Part shown: positions 19,487-29,607 of the stretch, in pieces
Numbering within the stretch: the stretch's first letter is position 1
Layout of the letters: each line of letters starts with the position of its first letter
Assembly: GCA_024743275.1 (NCBI GenBank)
Contig: JANSWW010000009.1
Location: forward strand, 62,001-126,000
Direction of reading: 5' to 3'
DNA from: Alphaproteobacteria bacterium
GTDB taxonomy: Bacteria > Pseudomonadota > Alphaproteobacteria > JANSWW01
DNA length: 64,000 nucleotides
Position numbers and translations under genes: made by a program
Notes under the pieces: model-generated
Databases searched by the model: none
Told to the model about the DNA's origin: nothing
Seen by the model: only the letters and a program-made list of their open reading frames with translations

Positions 19487-21667
19487 ATGGCGGGGCGGAC
19501 AGCGATCGAGAATGACGGCCGAAAGCGGCGAACCCGGGGGCTTGTCCGAGCGCTGCGCCGGGTGAGCGCCGCCCTGGTGCTCGGGGCCGCCCTGGTCGGC
19601 ACTGCGCTGGTCGGCGGCGCCCTGGCCCAGGAGACGTCCGCCGGCGGGGAGGTGGCGACCGGCTGGTCGGACAGCGACGTGGCGCCTGTCCGCCTGATTG
19701 CCGGGGCGGACGGTCCGATGGCCGGCGGGGCGCTGCCGCTGGCGCTGGAATTCGATCTCGCCGAGACCTGGAAGGTCTATTGGCGGTCCCCCGGGGACGC
19801 GGGCTATCCGCCCGAACTGACGGACCAGGGTTCCGAGAATCTGGCGAGCATCGCGCTGGAATGGCCGGCGCCAAAGCGGTTCTCGATCTTCGGGCTGGAG
19901 AGCTTCGGCTATGGCGGCAAGGCCGTGTTGCCGCTTACGGTTAGGATCGACGATCCGGATAAGCCGGTCACCGTCCGCCAGAAGGTCTCCTATCTCACCT
20001 GTTCCGATATCTGCGTGCCCTTCGAGGCGGAGCTTGCCTTGACCCTCGACGGGACCGGGGAGCCGACGGAGCATACCCAGGCCATCGGCAAGGCGCTCGG
20101 CAAGGTCCCGGTTCCCGCCGGCCTGTTCGGCGCCACCGTCGAGTCCGCCTTCGCCCCGGCCCCCTCCACGGGCAGTGCCGACACGGCGCCCGCGATCACC
20201 GTCGCCGTGGCCGGCCTTCCCCTGGCGGGGGCCGACGTGATCGTCGAGGGGCCGCTGGGTGTCGCCTTTTCGAAGCCCGAGATACGGCCGACGGCACAGG
20301 GCTTCGCCGCCCGTATGGACGTTCAGGGGGACACCGGTCTGGTCGCCGCCGACACGGCGCTCACGGTGACCGTGCTGTCGCCGGAGGGCGCGATCGAGCA
20401 GTCGGTCACCGCGGGGGGCGCCGGGACGGGGACGGAGGAATCGGTACCCTGGCTGAGCATGATCGGGTTCGCTCTGCTCGGCGGGCTGATCCTCAATCTG
20501 ATGCCCTGCGTCCTGCCGGTGCTGTCCTTGAAGCTGATGAAGGTGATCGGCTTTGGCGGGCGGGAATTGCGGGAGATCCGGGCCGGCTTCCTCGCCTCCT
20601 CGGCCGGTATTCTGAGTTTCATGCTGGCGCTCGCCGGCGGCCTGATCGCGCTCAAGAGCGCCGGCGCCGTGGTCGGCTGGGGCATCCAGTTCCAGGAACC
20701 GCTGCTGCTCGGCTTCATGGTGGTGGTGTTGAGCCTGTTCGCCGCCAATCTCCTCGGCTTCTTCGAGTTCGCCCTGCCGCAGAAGGTCAGCGACGGCGCC
20801 CTCAAGGCGACCGGTGGGCAGGGATTAGTGGCCCAATACGGCCAGGGCGCCTTCGCGGCCCTGTTGGCCACGCCCTGTTCGGCGCCCTTTGTCGGGACGG
20901 CGGTCAGTTTCGCGCTGGGCCGGGGCGCGCTGGAGATCGTGGTGATCTTCGCGGCCCTGGGGGTCGGTCTCGCGGCACCCTTCCTGCTGGTCGCGGCGGT
21001 TCCCGCCCTGGCGCAGCGGCTGCCACGTCCCGGCCCGTGGATGGTCAAGCTGCGCTGGGTCCTGGCTTTCGCACTGGTCGCCACGGCCGTTTGGCTGCTC
21101 TCCATCGTCTGGGTCCAGGCCGGCGTCATGACGGCGGTCGCCCTGGGCATCGGCGCGGCGCTGCTTCTCGGCCTGCTGGCCCTGCGCGGTCAGGTGGGGC
21201 AGAGACGCGTGGCCGGTGTCTGGGCCGGCGCGGCCCTGACGGCGCTCGTCACGCTCTCCCTGCCGGCCTGGGTCGGGCAAGCGACGCCGGTGGAGACACC
21301 GGCCCCTGCCAGCGACGCGCTGTGGGCCGACTTCGACCCGGCGTTGATCCAGAGCCGGGTCAAGGCGGGCGAGGTGGTCCTGGTGGACGTCACCGCCGAC
21401 TGGTGCCTGACCTGCAAGGTCAATAAGCGGCTGGTGCTGGACGCCGAGGCGATCACCGCCCTGATCGGGGGGGACGGGGTCACCGCGGTGCGGGCCGATT
21501 GGACCAATCCGGACGATCGGATCAGCCGTTATCTCGCCAGCTTCGGGCGCTACGGCATCCCGTTCAACGCGGTCTATGGGCCGGCCGCCCCGGACGGCAT
21601 CGCGCTGCCGGAACTCCTGACCGTGGAGGCGGTGCTGGACGCGGTGGAGCAGGCGCGGGGCGGTTGA
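19487..21667 (+). CDS. DsbD/ScsB-like thiol:disulfide interchange protein
   Basis: The 726-residue inner-membrane reductase carries electrons from cytoplasmic thioredoxin to periplasmic partners. It has a signal segment (about residues 26-48), an N-terminal periplasmic domain with the redox pair YLTCSDICVPF, a membrane core with the two cysteines in LNLMPCVLPVLSLK and ATPCSAPFVGTA, and a C-terminal thioredoxin domain with C640-LT-C643. This domain order is that of DsbD/ScsB. The start is uncertain: ATG 19487 has GGAAG/GATGGG upstream, and ATG 19466 and TTG 19445 are in frame. Copper-oxidase and cytochrome genes in the window are potential users of such reducing power. Confidence 0.92.
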   Translation: MAGRTAIENDGRKRRTRGLVRALRRVSAALVLGAALVGTALVGGALAQETSAGGEVATGWSDSDVAPVRLIAGADGPMAGGALPLALEFDLAETWKVYWRSPGDAGYPPELTDQGSENLASIALEWPAPKRFSIFGLESFGYGGKAVLPLTVRIDDPDKPVTVRQKVSYLTCSDICVPFEAELALTLDGTGEPTEHTQAIGKALGKVPVPAGLFGATVESAFAPAPSTGSADTAPAITVAVAGLPLAGADVIVEGPLGVAFSKPEIRPTAQGFAARMDVQGDTGLVAADTALTVTVLSPEGAIEQSVTAGGAGTGTEESVPWLSMIGFALLGGLILNLMPCVLPVLSLKLMKVIGFGGRELREIRAGFLASSAGILSFMLALAGGLIALKSAGAVVGWGIQFQEPLLLGFMVVVLSLFAANLLGFFEFALPQKVSDGALKATGGQGLVAQYGQGAFAALLATPCSAPFVGTAVSFALGRGALEIVVIFAALGVGLAAPFLLVAAVPALAQRLPRPGPWMVKLRWVLAFALVATAVWLLSIVWVQAGVMTAVALGIGAALLLGLLALRGQVGQRRVAGVWAGAALTALVTLSLPAWVGQATPVETPAPASDALWADFDPALIQSRVKAGEVVLVDVTADWCLTCKVNKRLVLDAEAITALIGGDGVTAVRADWTNPDDRISRYLASFGRYGIPFNAVYGPAAPDGIALPELLTVEAVLDAVEQARGG

Positions 21668-21794
21668 GAGAGGATTTAACCGCCTCTCCCACGCGCGCTC
21701 CCTTTGCCGCTCCGGGGTGGCGCCCTACATAGCGTGAGGGCCACCGACGCCGGGCCGGAAATCGGCGTTGTCAAAAACAGGGACTGAAAAGACC

Positions 21795-22280
21795 ATGACG
21801 ATTTCCGTGGGGGACAGCGTTCCCGCAGCCACCTTCCGCATGCTGACCGCCGACGGTCCGGCCGAGATGTCCAGCGACGAGTTGTTCAAGGGCAAGAAGG
21901 TCGTCGTCTTCGCCGTGCCGGGCGCCTTCACGCCGACCTGCTCGGCCAAACATCTGCCGGGCTTCATCGAGCACGCCGGTTCGATCAAGGGCAAGGGCGT
22001 CGACACCATCGCCTGCGTGTCGGTGAACGACATGTTCGTGATGCAAGAGTGGGGCAAGCAGCAGGGCGCGGGCGACGACATCCTGATGCTTTCCGACGGC
22101 AACGCCGAGTTCACCAAGGCCGCCGGCCTGGACTTCGACGGCAGCGGCTTCGGCCTCGGCACGCGCTCCAAGCGCTATGCGATGATCGTCGAGGACGGCA
22201 AGGTCACCCATCTCTCCGTCGAGAACGCACCGCCGGAAATGAACGTTTCCGGGGCCGAGCACGTCCTCGCCGCCCTCTAA
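21795..22280 (+). CDS. peroxiredoxin, Prx5 subfamily
   Basis: The 161-residue thiol peroxidase reduces hydrogen peroxide and organic peroxides. The peroxidatic Cys lies in PGAFTPTCSAKHLPGF near residue 49, and the Prx5 features VSVNDMFVMQEWG and GTRSKRYAMIV are present. The length is typical. ATG 21795 gives the usual start; a TTG at 21768 is in frame but has no support. It follows the DsbD-like gene by 127 bases and ends nine bases from the convergent binding-protein gene. Confidence 0.95.
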   Translation: MTISVGDSVPAATFRMLTADGPAEMSSDELFKGKKVVVFAVPGAFTPTCSAKHLPGFIEHAGSIKGKGVDTIACVSVNDMFVMQEWGKQQGAGDDILMLSDGNAEFTKAAGLDFDGSGFGLGTRSKRYAMIVEDGKVTHLSVENAPPEMNVSGAEHVLAAL

Positions 22281-22289
22281 CGCCCTTCC

Positions 22290-23510
22290 TCAGGCCGGCG
22301 GCGACTGATTGAGATAGTCGCTGCCGTCCTTGAAGGTCCAATCGGTCAGGCGGGGCTTGCCGTCGATCAGCCCGATGGTGCCGACGAAGGCACCCATGGT
22401 GCTCTGCCGGTCGTCCTGGAAGGTGACGTCGCCGAACGGTCCGCCGACGGTGAGCCCGTTGAACGCCGCCGCGACCGCGTCCGCGTCGGTCGAGCCGGCC
22501 TTCTCGATGGCCTGGGCGATGGCCTTCAGTGAGACATAGCCGACGACCGAACCGAGACGCGGATAATCGTCGTGGGCCGCTTCATAGGCCTGCCTGAAGG
22601 CATCGTGGGCCGGGCTTTCATATTCGTGCCAGGGATAACCGGTGGCGATCCAGCCGACCGGCGCCTCGGCCCCCAGCGGGTCGAGCCATTCCGGTTCGCC
22701 GGTGAGCATCGACACGCCGGAGAATGTCTCCAGGAAGCCACGGACCCGGGCCTCGCGGACGAATTTCGCCAGATCCCCGCCAAACAGGACGTTGAATACC
22801 GCCTCGGGAGCCGCGCCTTGCAGGGCCGTGACGGAGGCGCCGGCGTCGATCTTGCCGAGACCGGGCCATTGCTCGGCGACGAATTCCACGTCCGGGCGGC
22901 GGGCTTTCAGGGCCTGTTGGAAGGCGGCGACGGCCGACTGGCCGTATTCATAGTTCGGCGCGATGGTCGCCCAGCGCTTCGCCGGCAGCTTGGACGCCGC
23001 CTCGGCCAGCATGTTGGCCTGGGTAAAGGTGCCCGGCCGCAGGCGGTAGGTCATGGCGTTGCCGCCATCGCCGATCAGCGCGTCGGTCAACGGTTCCGCG
23101 GCGAGATAGGGGACATTGCGGCGGGCGGCAAAGTCGCTCACCGCAAGGCCGACATGGGACAGCAGGGTGCCGAACAGAACCTCCGCGCCGGCCCGGGTGA
23201 CCAGCTCGTTGGCGGTCCGCTGGGCATCCGCCGGAGTCGCGCCGTCGTCGCGGGTCTCGACCGCGAGCGGGCGCCCGAGCACGCCGCCGGCGGCGTTGAT
23301 TTCCTCCAGGGCCAACTGCCAGCCCTTGCGATAGGGGATGGTGAAGGCGGCGAAGCGGCTATAGCTGTTGAGATCGCCGAGAATGATCGGATCGGCGGCA
23401 TGGCCGAGCCGGATCGAGGCGGGCAGCGTCGCGAGCGCGCCCAGGGCTGCGGCGGATTTCAGAAAGACCCGGCGGGTCTTCCGGCGAGCGAAGGTCGTCT
23501 TGTCAGTCAT
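22290..23510 (-). CDS. Tat-exported branched-chain-amino-acid-type ABC binding protein
   Basis: The 406-residue product is a type I periplasmic binding protein of the LivJ/leucine-binding family (Peripla_BP_6). A twin-arginine signal, TRRVFLK followed by a hydrophobic stretch ending near LGHA, opens the protein, so it is probably exported folded. The mature part begins DPIILGDLNSYS and includes the family segment EEINAAGGVLGRPL. ATG 23510 follows AAGGATGGGAAAG; the in-frame 23555 start is less likely. No permease genes adjoin it, but a Liv-type permease and two ATPases without their own binding protein lie at 50520-53780. A link between them is only inference. The ligand is unknown. Confidence 0.9.
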   Translation of the reverse strand: MTDKTTFARRKTRRVFLKSAAALGALATLPASIRLGHAADPIILGDLNSYSRFAAFTIPYRKGWQLALEEINAAGGVLGRPLAVETRDDGATPADAQRTANELVTRAGAEVLFGTLLSHVGLAVSDFAARRNVPYLAAEPLTDALIGDGGNAMTYRLRPGTFTQANMLAEAASKLPAKRWATIAPNYEYGQSAVAAFQQALKARRPDVEFVAEQWPGLGKIDAGASVTALQGAAPEAVFNVLFGGDLAKFVREARVRGFLETFSGVSMLTGEPEWLDPLGAEAPVGWIATGYPWHEYESPAHDAFRQAYEAAHDDYPRLGSVVGYVSLKAIAQAIEKAGSTDADAVAAAFNGLTVGGPFGDVTFQDDRQSTMGAFVGTIGLIDGKPRLTDWTFKDGSDYLNQSPPA

Positions 23511-23605
23511 CTTTCCCATCCTTGGGGTCGCCGTTCGGGCGGGGCCGGGCGTCAAGCGCCCTCATCAGCATATGGGTATAGCAGACCGATCGGACGATTC
23601 ACCGT

Positions 23606-24862
23606 TTAAGACTGCGAAGGTTCTTTGACGATGGCCGAGAGCGCGTCCTCGATCGGGATGAAGAAGTTGAGGCCCTGCTGGCTGCCGAAGATCATCACCC
23701 CGCTCACGGCCACGCCGACCACATTGCCCTTGTTGTCGAGCAGCGGCCCGCCCGAGTTCCCGGGATTGAGGCCGACATCGGCCTGAAGGAAAGTCAGATT
23801 ATCATAGCGGCGCTCGGCGCTGACGATCCCTCGGCGCAGGGTCCCGGCCAGCTTTTCGTCCAGCGGCGTGCCGATGGAAAAGACGTCGTCCCCCACCTTC
23901 GGCCGAGTTGTGGCGATGGAGAGGGGGCGCCCCTCGATCTCCACCTCGACCGTGGCGACGTCGCGGACGGGATTTCGTGACGTGACCCGGCCGTCGACCT
24001 CGAGGCCGCCCTCCAGGACCACCCGGACCTTCTTGGCGGTGCCGACCACATGCTCATTTGTCAGGAAGAGGTTCTTTTCGATCAGGAAGCCGGAGCCGAT
24101 CCCGTTGGGGGAGCGGATGGTGGCCACCGAGTATTTGAGCGTGTCGTAGTCGACGCCGGGATTGGCGTCGAAGGTCAGGGCGAGGGCACCCTTCAGTCCT
24201 TCGGGAGCCGCGCCGGGTCCGGGGGTCCGAAGAAGGTCGTAGAACCGCCGGTCGGCCAGAAGATTGGCCACCGCGGCGGCGAATGCGGCGTCGGTTGCCT
24301 CCGCCATCGGCGCGCGAACGCCCTCGACCCGGCCGGAGCCCTGGGTGTCGAGTTCCAGCACCACCCGGCGGCGCAGGGTATCGTAGACCTGCCATTCGAC
24401 CTCCAGGAAGGCGGTCCCGTCACCGCTGGAATAGATGCCGAAGCCTCCATAGGGAAAACAGCCCGTGGTCTCGGCGTCGACGACGAGGCCGGCGACGAAA
24501 TACTCCGCCCGGTCGAGGTCAGGGTCGCCGAACAGACGGTCGGGATCCCCGACGACCTCGTAGTTCGCCTCGGTGAGCGAATCCCGGAAGATGTCGTTGA
24601 ACCGGTCGTCGTCGAGCCTCTGCCGCCTGCCCGGGCCAAACAGGCTGGTTGACGGCACGCAAAGCACGCCGACGCCGATCGATCCGATCCGCTTGTCCCC
24701 TGGAATACGGCTGACGATCTTGCGGAAGGCGATCGGTTTGGTGGTCTCCTGCGCCTTGACCGGAATCGGGGTCAGGGTCTCCACCACCCTCCCCGTCGTC
24801 TGACAGGCCGACAGGCCCGCCAAGGCGATCGCCGCGGTCAGAACGATGATCGGTCTGCGCAT
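23606..24862 (-). CDS. lipoprotein with trypsin-like serine protease domain
   Basis: The 418-residue product starts with a lipoprotein signal whose lipobox LAGLSAC places the lipidated Cys near residue 20. The middle region (about 30-220) matches no family I recognise. The C-terminal 190 residues form a chymotrypsin-fold protease like Deg/HtrA without PDZ domains: His in TNEHVVG, Asp in NPVRDVATV and the nucleophile Ser in NPGNSGGPLLD. It is therefore probably an envelope protease facing the periplasm. GGAGG precedes ATG 24862 at good spacing; an upstream in-frame start at 24886 is less likely. It lies downstream of aspS on the same strand with 103 bases between. Confidence 0.9.
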   Translation of the reverse strand: MRRPIIVLTAAIALAGLSACQTTGRVVETLTPIPVKAQETTKPIAFRKIVSRIPGDKRIGSIGVGVLCVPSTSLFGPGRRQRLDDDRFNDIFRDSLTEANYEVVGDPDRLFGDPDLDRAEYFVAGLVVDAETTGCFPYGGFGIYSSGDGTAFLEVEWQVYDTLRRRVVLELDTQGSGRVEGVRAPMAEATDAAFAAAVANLLADRRFYDLLRTPGPGAAPEGLKGALALTFDANPGVDYDTLKYSVATIRSPNGIGSGFLIEKNLFLTNEHVVGTAKKVRVVLEGGLEVDGRVTSRNPVRDVATVEVEIEGRPLSIATTRPKVGDDVFSIGTPLDEKLAGTLRRGIVSAERRYDNLTFLQADVGLNPGNSGGPLLDNKGNVVGVAVSGVMIFGSQQGLNFFIPIEDALSAIVKEPSQS

Positions 24863-24965
24863 GACAGCCTCCACACCCGATGGCACCCTCTTTGGATAAT
24901 GCCATCTTAGGTGTTAAACAAGGCTCTCTTTGTTCCTTTTGCGTGCGCGAGGCCGCCGTGCCTGC

Positions 24966-26735
24966 TCAGTCCGTCTTGATCTTCGGGGCGAGGCGGATCG
25001 AGAGTTCGTCCAGGGCCGACTTGTCGACCTCGCCCGGCGCGCCCATCAGAAGGTCCTCGGAGCGCTGGTTCATCGGGAATAGGATGACCTCCCGGATGTT
25101 GGGCTCGCCGGACAGCAGCATGACCTTGCGGTCGATGCCGGTGGCGATCCCGCCGTGCGGCGGCGCCCCGTAATGGAAGGCCTGATAGAGGGCCGGGAAT
25201 TTGGACTTCACCGCCTCGGCCGGATAGCCGGCGATCTCGAACGCTTTCACCATCACGTCGGGCTGGTGGTTCCGGATCGCGCCGGAGCCGAGTTCGACAC
25301 CGTTCACCACCGCGTCGTATTGGTGGGCCATGACATCCAGCGGATCCTTGGTCTCCAGTGCCTCGAGCCCGCCCTGGGGCATGGAGAACGGGTTGTGGGA
25401 GAACTCGATCTTGCCGGTCGCCTCGTCCAACTCATACATCGGATAGTCGACGATCCAGCAGAACTTGAAGCAGTTCGGCTCGATCAGGTCGTGGTCGTGA
25501 CCGATTTTGAGACGCGCCTTACCGGCGAGGTCGGCGGCCTGATTGGCCTTGTCGCAGGCGAAGAAGATCGCGTCCCCGTCGCCCATGCCGGTGCGGTCCT
25601 TGAGGGTCTGAAGCTGCTCGGCGGTCAGCTTGTTGGCGACCGGGCCTCGGCCTCCGCCCTCGGCCAGGATGATATAGCCCATCCCGGGGGCGCCTTCGCC
25701 CTGGGCCCAGGCGTTCATCCGGTCGCAGATCGCCCGGCTGCCCAGTTTCGGACCCGGGATGGCGCGCACGACGGCACCCTTTTCGATGTTGCGGGCGAAG
25801 ATCGCGAAATCCGAGCCCTTGAACACGTCGGTGACGTCGCAGATCTCGAACGGAATCCGCAAATCGGGCTTGTCGTTGCCGTATTTCAGCATCGATTCGG
25901 CATAGGGAATCCGCGGGAACGGCATCGGCGTGACGTCCCAATCGGAAAACTCGGTGAACACCCCGTGCAACACCGGCTCCATCGCCGCGAACACGTCGTC
26001 CTGAGTGACGAAACTCATCTCCACGTCGAGCTGGTAGAACTCGTAGACCCGGTTGGCCCGCGTGTCCTCGTCCCGGAAGCAGGGGGCGATCTGGAAATAG
26101 CGGTCGAAGCCGGAGACCATGGTCAGCTGCTTGAACTGCTGTGGCGCCTGGGGAAGGGCGTAGAACTTGCCCGGATGCATCCGGCTCGGCACCAGGAAGT
26201 CCCGCGCGCCCTCGGGGCTGGAAGCGGTCAGGATCGGCGTCTGGAACTCCATGAAGGTCTGATCGTTCATCCGCCGGCGGATCGAGGAGACGATGTCGCT
26301 GCGCAGCTTGATCTTGCGCTGCATCTCTTCCCGGCGCAGGTCGAGGAAGCGGTATTTCAGGCGGGTTTCCTCGCCGGCCACCTCGTCGCCCATCACCGGC
26401 ATCGGCAGCACCTCGGCGGCCGACTGGACCTCGTAATCGTCGATCAGCACCTCGATATGCCCGGTCGGCAGTTTCTCGTTCACCGTCTCCGCCGCCCGTT
26501 CGACGACCCGGCCGGTGACCGTCACAACGCTTTCGACACGGGTGTTCTCGACCTTCTCGAACAGCGCCATTTCCGTATCGATGACGCACTGGGTGGTGCC
26601 GTAATGGTCGCGCAGGTCGATGAAGACGAGCTGGCCGTGATCCCGCTTGCGGGCGATCCAGCCGGAGATGCGGACGGTTTCGCCGACATGCTCGGAACGG
26701 AGTTCGGCACAGGTATGGGTGCGATAGCGATGCAT
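24966..26735 (-). CDS. aspS: aspartyl-tRNA synthetase, probably non-discriminating
   Basis: The 589-residue class II synthetase charges tRNA with aspartate. It has the N-terminal OB-fold anticodon domain (about 1-110), class II motifs including [10 protein letters not shown] (motif 2), the bacterial GAD insertion in the middle and motif 3 near [11 protein letters not shown]. His33 in RKRDHGQ occupies the position where Pseudomonas-type enzymes have the His linked to relaxed tRNA(Asp)/tRNA(Asn) recognition, while E. coli has Leu. That suggests a non-discriminating enzyme working with GatCAB, as common in alphaproteobacteria. The length is normal. A possible promoter lies at 26790-26817. Confidence 0.96.
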   Translation of the reverse strand: MHRYRTHTCAELRSEHVGETVRISGWIARKRDHGQLVFIDLRDHYGTTQCVIDTEMALFEKVENTRVESVVTVTGRVVERAAETVNEKLPTGHIEVLIDDYEVQSAAEVLPMPVMGDEVAGEETRLKYRFLDLRREEMQRKIKLRSDIVSSIRRRMNDQTFMEFQTPILTASSPEGARDFLVPSRMHPGKFYALPQAPQQFKQLTMVSGFDRYFQIAPCFRDEDTRANRVYEFYQLDVEMSFVTQDDVFAAMEPVLHGVFTEFSDWDVTPMPFPRIPYAESMLKYGNDKPDLRIPFEICDVTDVFKGSDFAIFARNIEKGAVVRAIPGPKLGSRAICDRMNAWAQGEGAPGMGYIILAEGGGRGPVANKLTAEQLQTLKDRTGMGDGDAIFFACDKANQAADLAGKARLKIGHDHDLIEPNCFKFCWIVDYPMYELDEATGKIEFSHNPFSMPQGGLEALETKDPLDVMAHQYDAVVNGVELGSGAIRNHQPDVMVKAFEIAGYPAEAVKSKFPALYQAFHYGAPPHGGIATGIDRKVMLLSGEPNIREVILFPMNQRSEDLLMGAPGEVDKSALDELSIRLAPKIKTD

Positions 26736-26789
26736 GGGTGGTTCACCGGGAATTGGATGCGGAATAAGCGCTGTTTTGAGGATGGCGGG

Positions 26790-26817
26790 ACTATGCAGTC
26801 TTCGCCTTCAGTTGCAA
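26790..26817 (-). promoter_or_regulatory. possible promoter for aspS
   Basis: On the minus strand TTGCAA (26817-26812) and CATAGT (26795-26790) are separated by 16 bases, about 55 bases upstream of the aspS ATG. Both boxes are partial matches to the sigma70 consensus. Confidence 0.35.
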
Positions 26818-26860
26818 GTGTCAGTTGGCGCGGATCAGGTGTTTTCTTCGGGTCTCTTCT

Positions 26861-27805
26861 TCAGGGCAGCAGCGTGACATCGGCGGTGCGGCTGCTTTCC
26901 CCGCCATCCCCCTCGGTCAGGACCGCCGTCGCGCGATAGGTCCCCGGGTCGAGGCCGGAGATATCGCGCAGCCCGATCCAGTTGGTTCTCAGGATCTGCG
27001 CCCGGTCGACGCTGATTTCGTCTCCGGCGAGGCGGCGTCCGTCCGGTCCGGTGATCGCGAGACTGAGGGTCTGGCCGGGGGCCGCGCCGAGAACCGTGAC
27101 GTAGAACAGGAAATTACCGCCGTCCCGCGTCAGTTCGGCCGGCTCGTAGTCGCCGGCGATGATCCGCGTCTTCTCCGGCGCCTGTTTCGCGAAACCGACA
27201 TGGAGCACGACCGGGCCATAGGCCCGCGCGATCTCGTCGGTCGCCCACAGGCCCGTGGCGTTGGGATCGACGACCTGGTTGTCCTTGCGGACCTGGAATT
27301 CGAGATGGGGAAACTCGGTCAGGCCGGAAAGGCCGAGAAAGCCGAGCGGGTCGCCGGTTCGGACACTGTCCCCTTCGGCCACCATGACGCTGCCCCGCTT
27401 CAAATGGCAGTAGATCGTCGTCCAGCCCCCGCCGTGCTCCAGCAGAACGGCGTTGCCGCAGCCGATCCTGCTGGTGGCCTCCCGGGTCTCGTCCGTGACG
27501 ATCCGGTCGGGAACGCCGTCGCGCAGGCGGAAGACGGTCCCGTCGGCGGCGGCCAGCACCGGGATTCCGGTTTCGATGTCGTCGATGTCCTCGACGCCGA
27601 TATCGGTGCCGTCATGGCCGTCATAGCTCATCTTGCCGCCGCGATAATCGCGCCAGCCGGGGCCGGGATCGGTGTCGGGGTATTGATAGACCCAGCAGGT
27701 CTCGCCCAGCGAGCAGGCAAGTGGGAAGGCCAGCGTCGGCGCTTCCTGCGCGGCCGCCGGCAGGGCGAACAAGACCGCGAAGAGGAGGCTAATGACCGGC
27801 CGCAT
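26861..27805 (-). CDS. secreted M23-like peptidase with altered zinc motif
   Basis: The 314-residue product has a clear Sec signal (residues 1-19, cleavage after AAAQ or nearby), then an M23/LytM-type domain (about 50-190) and a C-terminal beta-rich region. M23 enzymes cut peptidoglycan cross-links. The first zinc motif HDGTD and the catalytic-histidine segment TIYCHLKRG are present, but the final HxH motif reads HLE (in FPHLEFQV), so one expected zinc-ligand His is Glu. It may be inactive, like regulatory LytM proteins, or use Glu as ligand. Its ATG lies 17 bases inside the end of rfbA, so it is translated with the dTDP-rhamnose operon. Confidence 0.85.
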   Translation of the reverse strand: MRPVISLLFAVLFALPAAAQEAPTLAFPLACSLGETCWVYQYPDTDPGPGWRDYRGGKMSYDGHDGTDIGVEDIDDIETGIPVLAAADGTVFRLRDGVPDRIVTDETREATSRIGCGNAVLLEHGGGWTTIYCHLKRGSVMVAEGDSVRTGDPLGFLGLSGLTEFPHLEFQVRKDNQVVDPNATGLWATDEIARAYGPVVLHVGFAKQAPEKTRIIAGDYEPAELTRDGGNFLFYVTVLGAAPGQTLSLAITGPDGRRLAGDEISVDRAQILRTNWIGLRDISGLDPGTYRATAVLTEGDGGESSRTADVTLLP

Positions 27806-28667
27806 CGTCGGCGATCCGGATCAGATAGTCGCCATATCCGCTCTTGGCGAGGCTTTCGCCGAGGACCCGCAGATGAGCGGCGTCGATATAGCCCATATTG
27901 TAGGCGACCTCCTCGACGCAGCCGATCTTGACGCCCTGCCGGTCCTCGACCGTACGGACGAATTCCGAGGCTTGCAGCAGGCTGTCATGGGTGCCGGTGT
28001 CGAGCCAGGCGAAGCCGCGGCCCAACTGCTCGACGTTGAGGTCGCCGCGCTCCAGATAGGCGTTGTTGACGTCGGTGATTTCCAACTCGCCCCGGTGCGA
28101 CGGCTTCACATTGGCGGCGATGTCGACCACGTCGTTGTCGTAGAAATAGAGACCTGTCACCGCCCAGCGGCTCTTCGGCTCCTTGGGTTTTTCCTCGATC
28201 GACGTGGCGATCCCGCCGTCCTTGAAGGCGACCACGCCGTAGCGCTCCGGATCGCGGACCTCATAGGCGAACACCGTGGCGCCACGCTGCCGGTTCGCCG
28301 CGCGGTGCAGCATTTCGGTCAGGCCGTGGCCGAAGAAGATGTTGTCGCCGAGCACCAGGGCGCAGGAGTCGTCGCCGATGAAGTCCCGGCCGAGAATGAA
28401 GGCCTGGGCCAGACCGTCGGGGGAGGGCTGCGCGACATAGTCGATGTGGATACCCCACTGGCCGCCGTCGCCCAGCAGGCGCTGGTACATCGGCAGGTCC
28501 TGGGGCGTCGAGATCAACAGGATCTCCTTGATCCCCGCCAGCATGAGCGTGGAGAGCGGATAATGGATCATCGGCTTGTCGTAGACCGGCAGCATCTGCT
28601 TGGAGATGGCCAGGGTCAGCGGGTGAAGCCGGGTGCCGAGACCGCCGGCAAGAATGATACCTTTCAT
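27789..28667 (-). CDS. rfbA: glucose-1-phosphate thymidylyltransferase
   Basis: The 292-residue enzyme makes dTDP-glucose from dTTP and glucose-1-phosphate, the first step toward dTDP-L-rhamnose. The nucleotide-binding [11 protein letters not shown] is at residues 8-18, followed by [17 protein letters not shown] and the metal-site LGDNIF. ATG 28667 lies 52 bases downstream of the rfbD stop and fits the invariant MKGIILAGG start; the frame is open further upstream only by chance. It is the fourth gene of the operon rfbC-B-D-A, and the M23-like gene overlaps its end. Confidence 0.97.
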   Translation of the reverse strand: MKGIILAGGLGTRLHPLTLAISKQMLPVYDKPMIHYPLSTLMLAGIKEILLISTPQDLPMYQRLLGDGGQWGIHIDYVAQPSPDGLAQAFILGRDFIGDDSCALVLGDNIFFGHGLTEMLHRAANRQRGATVFAYEVRDPERYGVVAFKDGGIATSIEEKPKEPKSRWAVTGLYFYDNDVVDIAANVKPSHRGELEITDVNNAYLERGDLNVEQLGRGFAWLDTGTHDSLLQASEFVRTVEDRQGVKIGCVEEVAYNMGYIDAAHLRVLGESLAKSGYGDYLIRIADDAAGH

Positions 28668-28719
28668 GGAACCTGCTCTCTTTCCTCTACGTCCCCTGGA
28701 ACTCGGGGAGAACCTTGTC

Positions 28720-29607
28720 TCAGCCGGCCTTGCCCTCGCCGGCCGCGACCAACGCGTCGACGACGTCGGCCATGCCGTCCTGCCAGGGCCGCCGGGGCGG
28801 CGCCCAGATCCGGTCGATCTTCGCGCAGTCCAGGACCGAATTCTCAGGTCGTTTGGCGGGCGTCGGGTATTCCGAGGACGGAATGGCGGCGATCTCGGGT
28901 TTGCGGCCGGTCGCCGGGGCGGCGCGGTCGAAGATCGCACGGGCGAAGTCGTACCAGGTCGCGTTGCCCCGGGCCGTCAGGTGATAGGTGCCCCAGTCGG
29001 ATTGCCTGTCGCCGATCTTCGCGAGAATATCGGCGATCGCCGCCGCGATGTCCTTGGCCGCCGTCGGCGTGCCATGCTGGTCTTTGACGACTTTGAGCGC
29101 GTCGCGGGTGGCCCCGACCCGCAGCATGGTGCGAACGAAATTCTTGCCATGGGCGGCATAGACCCAGGCGGTGCGCAGGATGAGATGCTTGGGATTGGCC
29201 GTCCGAACGGCCTGTTCTCCGGCCTCCTTGCTGGCGCCATACACGCCCAGCGGGGCGACCGGGTCGTCCTCGCCATAGGCGCCGGATTTCGTGCCGTCGA
29301 ACACATAATCCGTGGAGATGTGGATCAGCGGGATGCCCCGTGCCGCCGTCGCCGCGGCCAGCAGGCCGGGGGCGGTGGCGTTGACGGCGAAGGCCCGGTC
29401 ACGGTCCTCTTCGGCCTGGTCGACGGCCGTGTAGGCGGCGCAATTGACCACGGCATCGACATCGGCCACGGCGGCCCGGACGGCCTCCGCGTCGGTGATG
29501 TCGAGATCGGCCCGGGTCCGGCCGACGAAGCTCAGCCCCCGCTGTCCGTCGAGGGCCAGCAATTCCGTCCCCACCTGACCGGCGGCACCCGTCACCAGGA
29601 CCTTCAT
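28720..29607 (-). CDS. rfbD: dTDP-4-dehydrorhamnose reductase
   Basis: The 295-residue NAD(P)H-dependent reductase makes dTDP-L-rhamnose in the last step of the pathway. It is an extended SDR: Rossmann motif GAAGQVG near residue 7, STDYVFDG near 102 and the catalytic YGASK near 126. ATG 29607 overlaps the rfbB stop as ATGA, which fixes the start. The product feeds lipopolysaccharide or exopolysaccharide synthesis. Confidence 0.97.
   Translation of the reverse strand: MKVLVTGAAGQVGTELLALDGQRGLSFVGRTRADLDITDAEAVRAAVADVDAVVNCAAYTAVDQAEEDRDRAFAVNATAPGLLAAATAARGIPLIHISTDYVFDGTKSGAYGEDDPVAPLGVYGASKEAGEQAVRTANPKHLILRTAWVYAAHGKNFVRTMLRVGATRDALKVVKDQHGTPTAAKDIAAAIADILAKIGDRQSDWGTYHLTARGNATWYDFARAIFDRAAPATGRKPEIAAIPSSEYPTPAKRPENSVLDCAKIDRIWAPPRRPWQDGMADVVDALVAAGEGKAG

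Noticed and set aside
25155-26939. Rightward frame of 594 codons antisense to aspS
   Set aside because: Translation has no motif and aspS on the other strand is certain.
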